Position numbers and translations under genes: made by a program
Shown here: piece by piece, positions 36,049 to 45,939 of the stretch
Numbering within the stretch: position 1 is the stretch's first letter
Layout of the letters: each line of letters begins with the position of its first letter
From: Alteromonas hispanica
GTDB lineage: Bacteria > Pseudomonadota > Gammaproteobacteria > Enterobacterales > Alteromonadaceae
Length of the DNA stretch: 64,000 bases
NCBI RefSeq assembly: GCF_010500915.1
Contig: NZ_JAAAWP010000002.1
Span: 186,001-250,000, forward strand
Direction: 5' to 3'
Notes under the pieces: generated by a model
The model's database searches: none
What the model was told of the DNA's origin: nothing
Seen by the model: the letters and a program-made list of their open reading frames with translations, nothing else

Positions 36049-36556
36049 ACTTATAATTGTCGCTTAACTCTGCATGAACAATTGTGGCGTTGTCCTATTA
36101 CCATCTCGTAAAATATCAAACTCTTCACACATTTATTTGTAGTTATACAGTTTTCGAAATATTTTTGTTTATCTTATATTTTCCTTAAAATATTGCCACT
36201 ATGGAGTTTGAAAATTGAGATTTGATCTCGAATGGGTACGCTTTGTGCTTTTAGCTCAATTGGTGGAACGATAACCAAACTACTAGTAGATATATTAACG
36301 TAAAAAATCGATTTATAATTCTAATCGCTCATAGGTGAAAGAATTTGATTTATTTGTTAATAAACTGCGCCTCGCAGTGGTGCGCATAAACTTTTCTAAA
36401 ATTCTCCAAACAACGATTCTACCTCATTGACAGAGCAAATATTTTTTAAGGTATAACTTGGCGTGTAAAGTTATCAACTGATATGCGAAAGAGTGATTAT
36501 ATTTTATTCAGTGTTCTGCTATACTTCATAACTATTGCGATGTTGAGGGAAATCCC
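36049..36556. other. Intergenic region at right edge of island
   Basis: No gene is seen in these 508 AT-rich bases, which must drive the minus-strand glycosyltransferase series and the plus-strand flagellin-like gene. A tRNA-like D-arm string lies at 36252-36267 but no tRNA can be built from it. An extended -10 motif lies at 36517-36525. Confidence 0.6.
36517..36525 (+). promoter_or_regulatory. Possible extended -10 promoter of flagellin-like gene
   Basis: TGCTATACT is an extended -10 for sigma-70, about 32 bases before the start codon, with no clear -35. A sigma-28 alternative (TAAA 36466-36469) has a poor -10. If right, this flagellin paralogue is not controlled like flagellins 1-3. Confidence 0.35.
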
Positions 36557-37351
36557 ATGAAAGTAGATAATTTATCTTCGTTCACTTTAAGCCAAGTGCA
36601 AGAAAAACAAGAGTCTTTGTTTGAAAAACTCGCCTCTGGCAAGAAGGTCAATAACGCGCTGGATGATGCTTCTGCCCAACAAATCATCGACCGCCTAACC
36701 TCGGAAGTTGAAGGCAATCGCCAAGCTGTCAATAATGTGTATAACGGCATCTCAGTTGCACAGGTAGCAGAGGGCGGGCTAGGTAGCATTAATTCCGACG
36801 TTGATAGAATTCGTGAGCTTACTATTCAGTCAGGTAATGGCATTTTAAGCTCAGGCGATCGCCGCGCAATTCAGTCTGAAATTACTCAGCTTCAAGAAAA
36901 TATCTCGCAAACTATCGAGCAAACCAATTTTGCTGGTAAGCCTCTTTTGTCAGACAACGGCTCGCTAAATTTTCAAGCTGGTGCAAGCTCCGAACAATCT
37001 ATCAGTGTGCAAACGCAAGATATAGCGGCTCAGTTAGGTGGCGTGCTCAATATTGATATTACATCGGGAACCAGCGTTAATGATGCTTTATCGGCAGCTG
37101 ATTCTGCGCTTGAAATAATTGGTGGCGCTAGAGGCGACCTTGGTGCAACCCAAAACCGATTTGAAAGTGCAGCGAGAACGCTAACACAAGCTAATGTTAA
37201 CACCGCTGAAGCGCGCAGCAGAATACAAGATCTTGATTTTGCACAGGCTTCCTCGCAGCGTGCATCGAACGATGTGCAGTCGCAAGCTGCCCTAGCTGTT
37301 CAAGCCCAAGCTAATCAGCAGGAAGGTCAGGTACTGGCGTTACTTAATTAA
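36557..37351 (+). CDS. Divergent flagellin-like protein
   Basis: 264-aa flagellin family protein with both end domains. N-terminus MKVDNLSSFTLSQVQEKQES departs from the usual [11 protein letters not shown] start; LASGKKVNNALDDASAQQII and QAVNNVYNGISVAQVAEGGL keep the D1 pattern. The C-terminal helix (NTAEARSRIQDLDFAQAS, QAALAVQAQANQQEGQVLALL) is also altered. It sits alone between island and flrA, with its own ribosome site (GAGGGA) and terminator. It could be a minor filament or hook-proximal subunit; function unproven. Confidence 0.88.
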   Translation: MKVDNLSSFTLSQVQEKQESLFEKLASGKKVNNALDDASAQQIIDRLTSEVEGNRQAVNNVYNGISVAQVAEGGLGSINSDVDRIRELTIQSGNGILSSGDRRAIQSEITQLQENISQTIEQTNFAGKPLLSDNGSLNFQAGASSEQSISVQTQDIAAQLGGVLNIDITSGTSVNDALSAADSALEIIGGARGDLGATQNRFESAARTLTQANVNTAEARSRIQDLDFAQASSQRASNDVQSQAALAVQAQANQQEGQVLALLN

Positions 37352-37420
37352 TCAACGTTGCATTTGATGCTGCATTTTAAGTATCGCCAACAGCGATATT
37401 TTCTACAAATTAACCAAAAG

Positions 37421-37443
37421 AAGCAGGGTAACCTGCTTTTTTT
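37421..37443 (+). terminator. Terminator of flagellin-like gene
   Basis: Seven-bp stem AAGCAGG 37421-37427 with CCTGCTT 37432-37438, loop GTAA, then a T run. It separates the flagellin-like gene from flrA. Confidence 0.85.
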
Positions 37444-37489
37444 ATTGCTATATTTCCGAAAACATTGGTTGCAGAGTTATCTTTTACCG

Positions 37490-37519
37490 TTACAATTTGC
37501 TTATGCGCTACACTATAAA
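37490..37519 (+). promoter_or_regulatory. Possible sigma-70 promoter of flrA
   Basis: TTACAA (37490-37495), 18-base spacer and TATAAA (37514-37519), 27 bases before the flrA start. The -35 is weak. FlrA as master regulator is expected to be under sigma-70. Confidence 0.35.
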
Positions 37520-37546
37520 TAATAACAAAGCGTCATTGGGGAATAG

Positions 37547-39019
37547 ATGAAGGACATATTGCTGGTTAGTGATAATCAGGAACTTATTCAAAATTTAGAA
37601 ACTATAGTGACCTTCATGGGAGAATCGTGTTTATCACGAGGACTCAGTGATTGTCATGAGTATCTTTCTAAATCCGGCGCAGACGCTGTACTCATCGAGT
37701 ATGCGTGTGAAACCACTGTCTCACAATTAGTTGAAAATTTTCCTCACATACCTTTTGTTGCGCTGGTTCAAAATGAAGGGCAGGCCAACGTTAACTGCAA
37801 TATGGTGAGCGTGTTAAGTACGCCACTCACCTATCCCGTTCTTACTCAAGCTATCCACCGCTGCCAAGAGTATTCAAGCCGTAAACCTAACTTATCAAGA
37901 ACAGCAGGTACAAAAACACGCTTGTTTCGAAGTCTCGTGGGTAAAAGCGACCAAATACAAATTGTTCGCCGCCTGGTGGAGCAGGTTGCACCCACCGACG
38001 CCACAGTGCTAATCCTTGGTGAGTCAGGCACTGGTAAAGAAGTGGTTGCGCGAAACGTTCATTTTTTCTCTGAACGAAAAGACGGCCCGTTTATACCCGT
38101 TAACTGTGGTGCTATTCCGGGAGAGCTTTTAGAAAGTGAATTGTTCGGTCATGAAAAAGGCGCTTTCACTGGAGCCATCAGTGCTCGAAAAGGGCGCTTT
38201 GAATTAGCCGAAGGCGGCACCCTGTTTCTTGATGAAATAGGCGACATGCCGCTTCAAATGCAGGTAAAGTTACTTCGGGTTCTGCAGGAGAAAACCTTTG
38301 AGCGAGTGGGCGGGAACAAGCCTATCAAGTGTAATGTTCGTATCGTTGCTGCTACACACCGCAATTTAGAAACGATGATCAGCGAAGACAAATTTCGCGA
38401 AGATTTATATTATCGCCTCAATGTTTTTCCAATAGACAGCCCAGCTCTTCGCCAGCGAAAAGACGACATTCCGCTTTTGCTGCAAGAAATCAACAGTCGA
38501 ATAAAGGGCGATGGAGTTGATGGGGTTCGCTTTACAGAAAGAGCTATATCGTCCCTGATGGAACACGAGTGGGCGGGTAATGTGCGCGAGTTGTCTAACT
38601 TGGTTGAACGCCTTACTATTTTGTACCCTGGTCAGATTGTGGATGTCAGCGACCTTCCGCCGAAATATCAATATGGTGATACGGCAGCCTACGAACCGGA
38701 TTATCCGGAGGAAATTCTTGAGCGAGAAGCATTTAATGATTTATTTGCCGAGTCTGCTGCACAGGAAAGATTAGAGGAAGAAGCGTCTCAAACAGCGTCT
38801 GAAGAGACAACTTCAGAGAGTGTGGTGTCGTCTACATTGCCTGAAGAAGGTGTTAACCTGAAAGAATATTTGTCAGAGCTTGAGGTAACGCTGATAAAAC
38901 AAGCGTTGGAAAGTCAAGATTGGGTTGTCGCAAGGGCTGCAGATAAATTAGGGATGCGCAGAACCACACTAGTAGAAAAAATGCGGAAATACGATATCCA
39001 GCGCACGGAAGAAGCGTAA
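37547..39019 (+). CDS. flrA: Sigma-54-dependent flagellar master regulator FlrA (FleQ family)
   Basis: 490-aa enhancer-binding protein at the top of polar flagellar transcription; in relatives it binds c-di-GMP. N-terminal receiver-like domain (about 1-115) lacks the acceptor Asp: the equivalent strand reads AVLIEYACE. The AAA+ domain has Walker A GESGTGKE, the sigma-54-contacting GAFTGA, and Walker [10 protein letters not shown]. The C-terminal Fis-type HTH is [20 protein letters not shown]. An acidic linker (about 385-440) joins AAA+ and HTH. Separate transcription unit just before flrB. Confidence 0.96.
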   Translation: MKDILLVSDNQELIQNLETIVTFMGESCLSRGLSDCHEYLSKSGADAVLIEYACETTVSQLVENFPHIPFVALVQNEGQANVNCNMVSVLSTPLTYPVLTQAIHRCQEYSSRKPNLSRTAGTKTRLFRSLVGKSDQIQIVRRLVEQVAPTDATVLILGESGTGKEVVARNVHFFSERKDGPFIPVNCGAIPGELLESELFGHEKGAFTGAISARKGRFELAEGGTLFLDEIGDMPLQMQVKLLRVLQEKTFERVGGNKPIKCNVRIVAATHRNLETMISEDKFREDLYYRLNVFPIDSPALRQRKDDIPLLLQEINSRIKGDGVDGVRFTERAISSLMEHEWAGNVRELSNLVERLTILYPGQIVDVSDLPPKYQYGDTAAYEPDYPEEILEREAFNDLFAESAAQERLEEEASQTASEETTSESVVSSTLPEEGVNLKEYLSELEVTLIKQALESQDWVVARAADKLGMRRTTLVEKMRKYDIQRTEEA

Positions 39020-39093
39020 CGTCATCTATTTGACGTTTCTCAAATTCCCGTTTTTTCTCTCCTATCATTTTGAAATTTATAGAAAAATAAAAC

Positions 39094-39109
39094 TGGCACA
39101 TCTTCTGCT
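39094..39109 (+). promoter_or_regulatory. Sigma-54 promoter of flrBC
   Basis: TGGCACA-N4-CTGCT, with GG and GC elements at the required 10-base spacing, 48 bases before flrB. It is expected to be FlrA-activated. Confidence 0.7.
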
Positions 39110-39156
39110 TGAGTAAGTTCATATTTCGTTAACGTCTGCATTTTGACGAGGGTAAT

Positions 39157-40359
39157 ATGGCTTACGACAGCTCACAATCAATATCCGAATACGCGGCCTC
39201 AAGCTTTGTTTTTCACGGTGTGAAAAACAAGCGAGAGCATACATTCACATCAACTGATTACAGCGCACCCAATAATAAGCTCTCTTCTTCAGAAGAGTTA
39301 ACCTCTTTACGATTGCAAGCTAGCCGCCTCGAGCATCTTTTACAGGTGATGCCAGCAGGCGTTATTGTTCTAGACGGTAAAGGTATTGTCCGCCAAGCCA
39401 ACGATCAGGCTAAAGCGTTACTCGGTGAGCCTCTCGAAGAAGAGGTGTGGCGGAGTATCATTACGCGCTCTTTTAAGCCACGAGCAGATGATGGCCATGA
39501 AGTATCACTTGCTGATGGGCGAAGGGTAAAGCTATCTATTACTCCACTTGAGAACGAGCCGGGCCAGCTAATTGTTATCACCGATCTTACTGAGACTCGT
39601 GAACTTCAAGCGCGTGTAAGTCATATGCAGCGACTATCCTCATTAGGTAAAATGGTAGCTTCTTTAGCGCATCAAATACGTACACCTTTATCAGCAGCGG
39701 TTCTGTATGCATCTAACCTCAAGAGAAAAAACCTACCAGAGAGTGCTTCTCAGCAATTTGCCCATAAACTTACCGACCGCCTTAAAGATCTTGAAAGCCA
39801 AGTGAACGATATGCTGCTCTTTGCCAAATCAGGCGAGCAGCAAGTAGTTAGTCAAATTTCTCTTTCTGAGTTATTTAACGCCATTGAGCCAAGTGCCACT
39901 GCCATGGCGACACAAGAACAGCAAGCATTGTCATTTAAAGGTTTCGACACTCCATTAACCTTAACCGGAAACTTAACGGCTCTCCAAGGTGCAATATTGA
40001 ACCTTATCCACAACGCCAGCCAGGTAACACCGAAAGGGTTTGAGATTATCGTTCAAGCGAATCAGATTAATGGTGCTTTGGTGATAGAGGTCATCGATAG
40101 AGGGGAAGGCGTGCCCAATGCGATAAAGTCGAAAATATTTGAGCCGTTTTTTACAACCAAGACTCACGGAACAGGTTTGGGGTTAGCTGTTGTTAAGTCA
40201 GTGGTAACTGCACACGATGGCTCAATACATATTAGTGATGCGGAAAATGGGGGCGCGTGTTTCAGCATCAGTTTGCCTTGCCAGCCTTCATCGGGCGATA
40301 AGTTATCAGAAAATGCTGAGCTTGGAAGAAAAAGTACTGTGATGACGAATGTCGCGTAA
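39157..40359 (+). CDS. flrB: Flagellar sensor histidine kinase FlrB (FleS family)
   Basis: 400-aa cytoplasmic kinase that phosphorylates FlrC. A PAS domain (about 60-145; VMPAGVIVLDGKGIVRQAND) is followed by the HisKA dimerisation helix with phospho-accepting His in SLAHQIRTPLSAA, and HATPase boxes: LNLIHNASQ, DRGEGVPN and GTGLGLAVVKS. No membrane segments are seen, consistent with a kinase sensing an internal assembly signal. It is 18 bases before flrC. Confidence 0.95.
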   Translation: MAYDSSQSISEYAASSFVFHGVKNKREHTFTSTDYSAPNNKLSSSEELTSLRLQASRLEHLLQVMPAGVIVLDGKGIVRQANDQAKALLGEPLEEEVWRSIITRSFKPRADDGHEVSLADGRRVKLSITPLENEPGQLIVITDLTETRELQARVSHMQRLSSLGKMVASLAHQIRTPLSAAVLYASNLKRKNLPESASQQFAHKLTDRLKDLESQVNDMLLFAKSGEQQVVSQISLSELFNAIEPSATAMATQEQQALSFKGFDTPLTLTGNLTALQGAILNLIHNASQVTPKGFEIIVQANQINGALVIEVIDRGEGVPNAIKSKIFEPFFTTKTHGTGLGLAVVKSVVTAHDGSIHISDAENGGACFSISLPCQPSSGDKLSENAELGRKSTVMTNVA

Positions 40360-40377
40360 TACAACGGGAGAACTCCA

Positions 40378-41721
40378 ATGTCTAAAACTACTATTTTAAT
40401 TGTTGAAGATGACGCAGGTCTTCGCGAAGCGCTCCTCGATACGCTATTGCTTGGCGATTACGACGTCATAGATGCCGATTGTGCGGAGTCTGCACTTATG
40501 ATCCTTTCCGCTAGAAAAGTAGACTTGGTGGTGAGTGATATTCAAATGGGTGAAATGAGCGGTCTTACTCTGCTAAAGAGCATTAAGGCGAAGTATCCAA
40601 GTATGCCAGTGCTACTAATGACAGCCTACGCCACAATCGATGATGCGGTGCAGGCCATGAGAGATGGCGCTACAGATTACCTATCGAAACCTTTTGCACC
40701 GGAAGTGTTGCTGAATTTAGTGGGGCGTTATGCACCTGCACAAAAAATAGAGTCGCGCACACCAATTGTTGCAGATCCCTCTAGCATCAAGCTTCTTGAG
40801 CTATCTCGTAAGGTAGCAAAATCAGAGGCCACCGTTATGGTACTTGGGCCTAGTGGCTCAGGAAAAGAGGTGATATCACGCTACATACACGATCAGTCAA
40901 ATCGCAGTGAGTCGCCTTTTGTCGCTATTAACTGTGCCGCTATTCCTGAAAATATGCTTGAAGCAACCTTGTTCGGTTATGAAAAAGGTGCATTTACTGG
41001 CGCTGTACAAGCCTGTCCTGGAAAATTCGAACAAGCGCAAGACGGCACATTACTTCTCGATGAAATCACAGAAATGGATTTAGCTCTGCAGGCCAAGCTG
41101 CTACGGGTATTGCAAGAGCGAGAGGTAGAGCGATTGGGCGGTCGAAAAACAGTAAAACTGAATGTGCGAGTTATTGCAACGAGTAACCGAGATTTACGTA
41201 AAGCGGTTGATAATGGTGAATTCAGAGAAGATTTATACTATCGACTTAACGTGTTTCCTATTGAATGGCGTCCGCTAGCGCAGCGTCCAGGCGATATCGT
41301 GCCACTTGCTGAGCACCTCATTCAGCGCCATGCAAGTCAGCAAGGACTGGGTAACATAAGGTTGAGTGCAGCAGGGCGAAGCAAGTTGTCTCAATATCAA
41401 TGGCCTGGAAACGTACGTGAGCTTGAAAATGTTGTACAACGAGCGCTTATTTTGTGCGAGAACGGTGAAATTGATTCAAGTGATTTGATGATTGATGAAA
41501 GCGTAGCACTGTCAACAGACACGAATAGTGCTATTGAACAAAATGAGGATAGCCACCTCGGCTCAGAGTTGCGCTATCAAGAGCACCAGATAATTTTGGA
41601 TACGCTAGCTTCCTGCAACGGCAAACGAAAAGATGTAGCAGAAAAGTTGGGAATTAGCCCAAGGACACTTCGTTATAAGCTTGCTCGTATGCGCGACGAC
41701 GGCATTGAAGTGCCAGCCTAA
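40378..41721 (+). CDS. flrC: Sigma-54-dependent flagellar response regulator FlrC (FleR family)
   Basis: 447-aa NtrC-family regulator that activates the next tier of flagellar operons. Receiver domain with Asp54 (VVSDIQM) and Lys of YLSKPF, AAA+ domain with GPSGSGKEV, the GAFTGA loop and LLLDEITEM, and Fis-type HTH (KRKDVAEKLGISPRTLRYKL) at the end. Unlike FlrA it has a complete phosphorylation site. ATG 40378 is preceded by GGGAG. A strong terminator follows (41783-41821). Confidence 0.96.
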   Translation: MSKTTILIVEDDAGLREALLDTLLLGDYDVIDADCAESALMILSARKVDLVVSDIQMGEMSGLTLLKSIKAKYPSMPVLLMTAYATIDDAVQAMRDGATDYLSKPFAPEVLLNLVGRYAPAQKIESRTPIVADPSSIKLLELSRKVAKSEATVMVLGPSGSGKEVISRYIHDQSNRSESPFVAINCAAIPENMLEATLFGYEKGAFTGAVQACPGKFEQAQDGTLLLDEITEMDLALQAKLLRVLQEREVERLGGRKTVKLNVRVIATSNRDLRKAVDNGEFREDLYYRLNVFPIEWRPLAQRPGDIVPLAEHLIQRHASQQGLGNIRLSAAGRSKLSQYQWPGNVRELENVVQRALILCENGEIDSSDLMIDESVALSTDTNSAIEQNEDSHLGSELRYQEHQIILDTLASCNGKRKDVAEKLGISPRTLRYKLARMRDDGIEVPA

Positions 41722-41782
41722 CGTTAGAAAGATTATTTACTCAAAAGCCACCGTCATATCGGCTTAACAATTTAGGTACACT

Positions 41783-41821
41783 AACCGTCATCAACATAAC
41801 TTTTTGATGACGGTTTTTTTG
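41783..41821 (+). terminator. Terminator after flrC
   Basis: Perfect 12-bp stem (41783-41794 with 41804-41815), 9-base loop and a long T run. Confidence 0.9.
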
Positions 41822-41919
41822 TTGTCTTCAGTAACTGCACATATCACTCTCAGCCGCCATTATTTTGGCTCTCTGCTCTTATTCTTTGCAACTATCTGAT
41901 TTTATTTGTTTTTACAAGT

Positions 41920-41935
41920 TGGCAAGCCCTTTGCA
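41920..41935 (+). promoter_or_regulatory. Sigma-54 promoter of the fliE operon
   Basis: TGGCAAG-N4-TTGCA, near-perfect -24/-12 match, 68 bases before fliE. It is expected to be FlrC-activated and to serve fliEFGHIJ. Confidence 0.85.
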
Positions 41936-42002
41936 AAACCTTCTTTATATAATGAACATGCGACCAAAAGTTGTCGCAACGCACTGATTCTTAGGAGTGG
42001 TT

Positions 42003-42332
42003 ATGGACGTTAAAGCCAACAGTTTGTATCAAGAAATGCAAAATATGATTGGGCAAACTCGTCTTCCAGTAAACGAGCTGCAACCAACTAACGAAGTCAA
42101 TACATCGGCAAGCGAATTTTCTACCTTGCTAAAAAATGCAGTAGATGGCGTAAATAGCATGCAGCTGGAATCAAAAAATATGACGCAAAGGTTCGAAATG
42201 GGCGATCCTAACCTGAGTCTTGCTGAAGTTATGCTGGCGAAAGAGAAATCAGGTATTGCCTTTGAGGCAACGGTTCAGGTGCGCAATAAAGTGCTTGAAG
42301 CATACAAAACAATAATGAATATGCCGGTTTAG
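42003..42332 (+). CDS. fliE: Flagellar hook-basal body protein FliE
   Basis: FliE joins the MS ring/export gate to the rod. The 109-aa protein has the C-terminal signature SLAEVMLAKEKSGIAFEATV followed by RNKVLEAYKTIMNMPV. ATG 42003 is chosen because AGGAG lies five bases upstream; the GTG at 41997 falls within that ribosome site. First gene of the sigma-54-driven operon, 12 bases before fliF. Confidence 0.95.
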   Translation: MDVKANSLYQEMQNMIGQTRLPVNELQPTNEVNTSASEFSTLLKNAVDGVNSMQLESKNMTQRFEMGDPNLSLAEVMLAKEKSGIAFEATVQVRNKVLEAYKTIMNMPV

Positions 42333-42344
42333 GTGGAGTAGGTT

Positions 42345-44042
42345 ATGGCTGAGGCTACAGGCACAAATTTATCTGTTCCAGATCAGGGCGTTGGAATGGA
42401 CAGCGAGCCGGAAAATAAATCTGGCTTTATGGATACACTAGGTAGCGCAGACATGATGCGCCAGATGGCGCTGGTTGTTGTGTTAGTTATCTGTGTGGCC
42501 ATTGCTATCTTTATTCTAATCTGGTCACAAGAAGCGGATTATCGTCCTCTTGCAAAAATGGAAACTCAGGAGCTGATTGAAACTCTTGATTACATGGATG
42601 CAAATCAAATTGAATACAAGCTTGAAGGTAACACCATTTACGTGAGAGCCGACGAATTTCAAAACATCAAACTTGGAATGACACGCCAAGGCTTAAATAA
42701 CCCTACGGAAACTGGTACCGACATTATCATGCAAGATATGGGGTTTGGTGTCAGTCAGCGGGTTGAAATGGAAAGACTAAAACATGCCCGCGAACAGCAA
42801 ATAGCATCCACAATTCAAGATATGGCAAGCATTCAAAAAGTACGTGTGTTACTTGCGATGCCGAAAGAAAATGTTTTTGCTCGCAGGGAGAAAAAAGCCT
42901 CTGCAACCGTGGTTCTTACTGCGAAACGGGGCTCTGTGATAACCGGCGAAGAAGTGGATGCCGTTGTTGATATTGTTGCGTCTGCGGTACAAAATTTAGA
43001 TCCATCAAAAGTCACAGTTACAGACAGCAACGGTCGTTTACTTAACTCAGGCTCACAAGATTCATTAAGTGCAAGAGCGCGTAAAGAATACGAAATTGAA
43101 CGCCAACGAGAGCAAGAGTATTTAGAAAAGATTGATGCCATTCTTATTCCTGTACTAGGAATTGGTAATTACACTGCCCAAGCAGATGTTTCAATGGATT
43201 TCACCGCTATGGAGCAGACACAGCGCAGCTACAATCCAGACTTGCCAGCAGTTCGCAGTGAAATGATTGTAGAAGAAAACAGCGTTGGAGGCGGTGTTGG
43301 TGGTATTCCAGGCGCACTGTCAAATCAGCCACCGTTAGACTCAAATATTCCTGAGAACGCTACAGGCGGCGCAGCTCAACAAACAATGCCGGGCAGAACG
43401 GCAAAAGAGTCAACACGAAACTATGAACTTGATACCACTATCAGCCACACTAAAAAGCAGTCTGGCGTTATTCGTAGGTTAAGCGTCTCTGTTGCTGTCG
43501 ATTACACGCAAGTAGCGGGCGAGGACGGCACTATGGTTCCTGCGCCACGTAAGCAGGAAGAAATTTTGAATATTCGCCGCCTCTTGCAAGGTGGTGTGGG
43601 CTTTGATGTCACTCGCGGAGACTCTCTAGAAGTTGTTAGCGTGCCCTTTATGCGCATGGACACCGGGGAAGTTGAAGATGTGCCATTATGGGAGCAGCCA
43701 GGCTTTTTACCTATTCTCAAGCTTGTCGTCGGTGGATTGGTTATAATTGTATTAATTATCTTTGTCATTCGCCCCATGTTGCGCCGTCTAATTAATCCAG
43801 ACGAGACCAAAGAAGTTGAAGATTTTGATGCAGACGAAGGCTTAGATTTAGGTGATGATACCATTAGTATGTTATCTACTGACTTTGATGAGGGTCAAGT
43901 TGGGTTTGCCGCCGATGGCTCGTTAATGTTACCTGACTTACACAAAGATGAAGATGTATTAAAAGCCGTGCGTGCCCTAGTTGCGAACGAACCAGAATTG
44001 TCAGCCCAAGTTGTAAAGGGCTGGTTGATGCAAGACGAGTAG
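42345..44042 (+). CDS. fliF: Flagellar MS-ring protein FliF
   Basis: 565-aa inner-membrane ring protein, the base of the flagellum. A first membrane helix (about 45-65; MALVVVLVICVAIAIFILIW), the periplasmic ring-building domains with VRVLLAMPKENVF, a Gly/Ser/Pro-rich segment around 310-350, a second membrane helix (about 458-478; LVVGGLVIIVLIIFVI) and a C-terminal cytoplasmic tail that binds FliG. Thirteen-base gap to fliG. Confidence 0.97.
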   Translation: MAEATGTNLSVPDQGVGMDSEPENKSGFMDTLGSADMMRQMALVVVLVICVAIAIFILIWSQEADYRPLAKMETQELIETLDYMDANQIEYKLEGNTIYVRADEFQNIKLGMTRQGLNNPTETGTDIIMQDMGFGVSQRVEMERLKHAREQQIASTIQDMASIQKVRVLLAMPKENVFARREKKASATVVLTAKRGSVITGEEVDAVVDIVASAVQNLDPSKVTVTDSNGRLLNSGSQDSLSARARKEYEIERQREQEYLEKIDAILIPVLGIGNYTAQADVSMDFTAMEQTQRSYNPDLPAVRSEMIVEENSVGGGVGGIPGALSNQPPLDSNIPENATGGAAQQTMPGRTAKESTRNYELDTTISHTKKQSGVIRRLSVSVAVDYTQVAGEDGTMVPAPRKQEEILNIRRLLQGGVGFDVTRGDSLEVVSVPFMRMDTGEVEDVPLWEQPGFLPILKLVVGGLVIIVLIIFVIRPMLRRLINPDETKEVEDFDADEGLDLGDDTISMLSTDFDEGQVGFAADGSLMLPDLHKDEDVLKAVRALVANEPELSAQVVKGWLMQDE

Positions 44043-44054
44043 TGAGAAATTATT

Positions 44055-45095
44055 ATGGCTGAAGAACTTGCCAATGTTGAAGAACAATCTTACGACGTTA
44101 GTAAACTAGAAGGCGTTGAAAAAGCTGCAATATTGCTTTTGAGCTTGTCGGAAGAGGACGCTGCGCAAATACTTAAGCACTTAGAGCCGAAGCAAGTGCA
44201 AAAGTTAGGCACCGAAATGGCTAAAGTCGATGACATGACGCAAGCCAAGATCACAGCGGTGCACAAGCATTTCATCGAAGAAATTCAGAACTACAGTACC
44301 ATTGGTTTTCAAAGCCAAGATTTCGTTAAGCGAGCACTTACTGCCGCTCTTGGCGAGGATAAAGCCGCCAATCTTATCGATCAAATCCTTATGGGAAGCG
44401 GAGCGAAAGGTCTCGACTCGCTCAAGTGGATGGATTCCAAACAGGTTGCTAGCATTATCAGAAACGAGCATCCACAGATACAGACAATCGTACTGTCTTA
44501 TCTAGAGCCAGAGCAAAGTGCAGAAATACTCGCCCAGTTCCCAGAAAAAGTACGCTTAGACTTACTCATGCGCATAGCAAATCTTGAAGAAGTGCAGCCA
44601 GCAGCATTGCAAGAGCTTAACGAAATCATGGAGAAACAGTTCGCGGGACAAGCCGGAACGCAAGCAGCGAAAATGGGCGGCCTGAAGTCTGCAGCGAACA
44701 TCATGAACTACTTAGATACCTCTATTGAAGGTCAGTTGATGGATGCAATTCGCGAACAAGATGAAGAAATGAGTCAGCAAATTCAAGATCTTATGTTCGT
44801 GTTTGACAATCTTATTGATGTGGATGATAAAGGTATTCAAGCTATTCTTCGTGAAGTTCAACAAGACGCCCTGCTTAAATCAATCAAAGGCGCAGATGAA
44901 GAACTTAAGGATAAGATCATGCGCAATATGTCCAAGCGTGCGGCTGAAATGCTCCAAGACGATCTTGAAGCGCTCGGGCCTGTGCGCATATCAGAAGTGG
45001 AAGTGGCACAAAAAGAAATACTTTCTGTGGCTCGCCGACTTTCTGATTCTGGTGAAATTATGCTTGGTGGCGGAGGCGGCGAAGAGTTCTTGTAA
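44055..45095 (+). CDS. fliG: Flagellar motor switch protein FliG
   Basis: 346-aa rotor protein that binds FliF and contacts the stator. N-terminal GVEKAAILLLSLSEEDAAQI, middle domain with the EHPQIQTIVLSYLEPEQSAE helix pair, and C-terminal torque helix region MSKRAAEMLQDDLEALGPVR that holds the conserved charged residues. An unusual Gly-rich end (GGGGGEE) precedes the stop. Confidence 0.97.
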   Translation: MAEELANVEEQSYDVSKLEGVEKAAILLLSLSEEDAAQILKHLEPKQVQKLGTEMAKVDDMTQAKITAVHKHFIEEIQNYSTIGFQSQDFVKRALTAALGEDKAANLIDQILMGSGAKGLDSLKWMDSKQVASIIRNEHPQIQTIVLSYLEPEQSAEILAQFPEKVRLDLLMRIANLEEVQPAALQELNEIMEKQFAGQAGTQAAKMGGLKSAANIMNYLDTSIEGQLMDAIREQDEEMSQQIQDLMFVFDNLIDVDDKGIQAILREVQQDALLKSIKGADEELKDKIMRNMSKRAAEMLQDDLEALGPVRISEVEVAQKEILSVARRLSDSGEIMLGGGGGEEFL

Positions 45096-45156
45096 GCTCA
45101 ACGCCCTAACTTAACTTTACAGCCTACGCTTAATATTTTTAAATTTGAGAACCGTA

Positions 45157-45939
45157 ATGTCTACAAACAAAAGTTTCAGTGAAAGCGAAGCAAATGATGC
45201 TAAAACATGGGACTTACCTTTTGTTGAAGATGCAAACGCTCGAAAAAAAGATGCGACCACCAACGCACTTAACCGCCGTTCTGATTGGAAATATGAACCG
45301 CCTGAAGAAGTTGAAGAAATTTCTCCTCCTACCGCTGACGAAATAGAAGCCATTCGACAAGCGGCCTTTGATGAAGGACACAGCGAAGGCAAAGCAACAG
45401 GTTATGAAGAGGGTAAAGCCCAAGGGTTAGAAGAAGGGCTTGAAGAGGGGCGCGAAAAAGGACATGAAGAGGGTCTTGCAAAGGGCTTAGAAGAAGGACA
45501 GTCTCAAATCGCGAAGCAGACCGAGCAGTGGCAAATGTTGGTGGAAAAACTTCACGACCCGCTGTCTCAGGCTAACGACGATACTCGCGATCAACTGGTA
45601 AAGTTAGCAGTCACGCTTGCTAAAGCCGTTATCAAAACTGAAATAAGTACCAATAATGACGTCATTGTTCAGGCACTGAGCGAAGGCATTAAAGCGCTTC
45701 CTATTAATCAAAACGAATACCAGATACACCTGAATCCAGATGACATATCGATTATTCAAGAGCATTTTTCTGAAGAAGAAATGACAAAAAAAGGTTGGAA
45801 TTTGGTAGCGTCTCCTAACATGGAACGTGGCGGATGCGACATTGTTACTACGCAAAATGCGGTGGATGTTTCTGTGGAGCGGCGTTGTCGTGAAGTGATT
45901 GAGCGCTTTTTATTAAATCAAGGGCTCAACGATGACTAG
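45157..45939 (+). CDS. fliH: Flagellar export ATPase regulator FliH
   Basis: 260 aa, the stalk protein that holds the FliI ATPase at the export gate. An N-terminal linker is followed by Gly-repeat helices (EEGKAQGLEEGLEEGREKGH), the family's GxxxG-like pattern (about 90-120), and a C-terminal domain that binds FliI. I start at ATG 45157 rather than TTG 45145. It overlaps fliI by eight bases. Confidence 0.93.
   Translation: MSTNKSFSESEANDAKTWDLPFVEDANARKKDATTNALNRRSDWKYEPPEEVEEISPPTADEIEAIRQAAFDEGHSEGKATGYEEGKAQGLEEGLEEGREKGHEEGLAKGLEEGQSQIAKQTEQWQMLVEKLHDPLSQANDDTRDQLVKLAVTLAKAVIKTEISTNNDVIVQALSEGIKALPINQNEYQIHLNPDDISIIQEHFSEEEMTKKGWNLVASPNMERGGCDIVTTQNAVDVSVERRCREVIERFLLNQGLNDD

Noticed and set aside
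36252-36267. tRNA-like D-arm string as an island attachment site
   Set aside because: No acceptor, anticodon or T-arm can be built around it.
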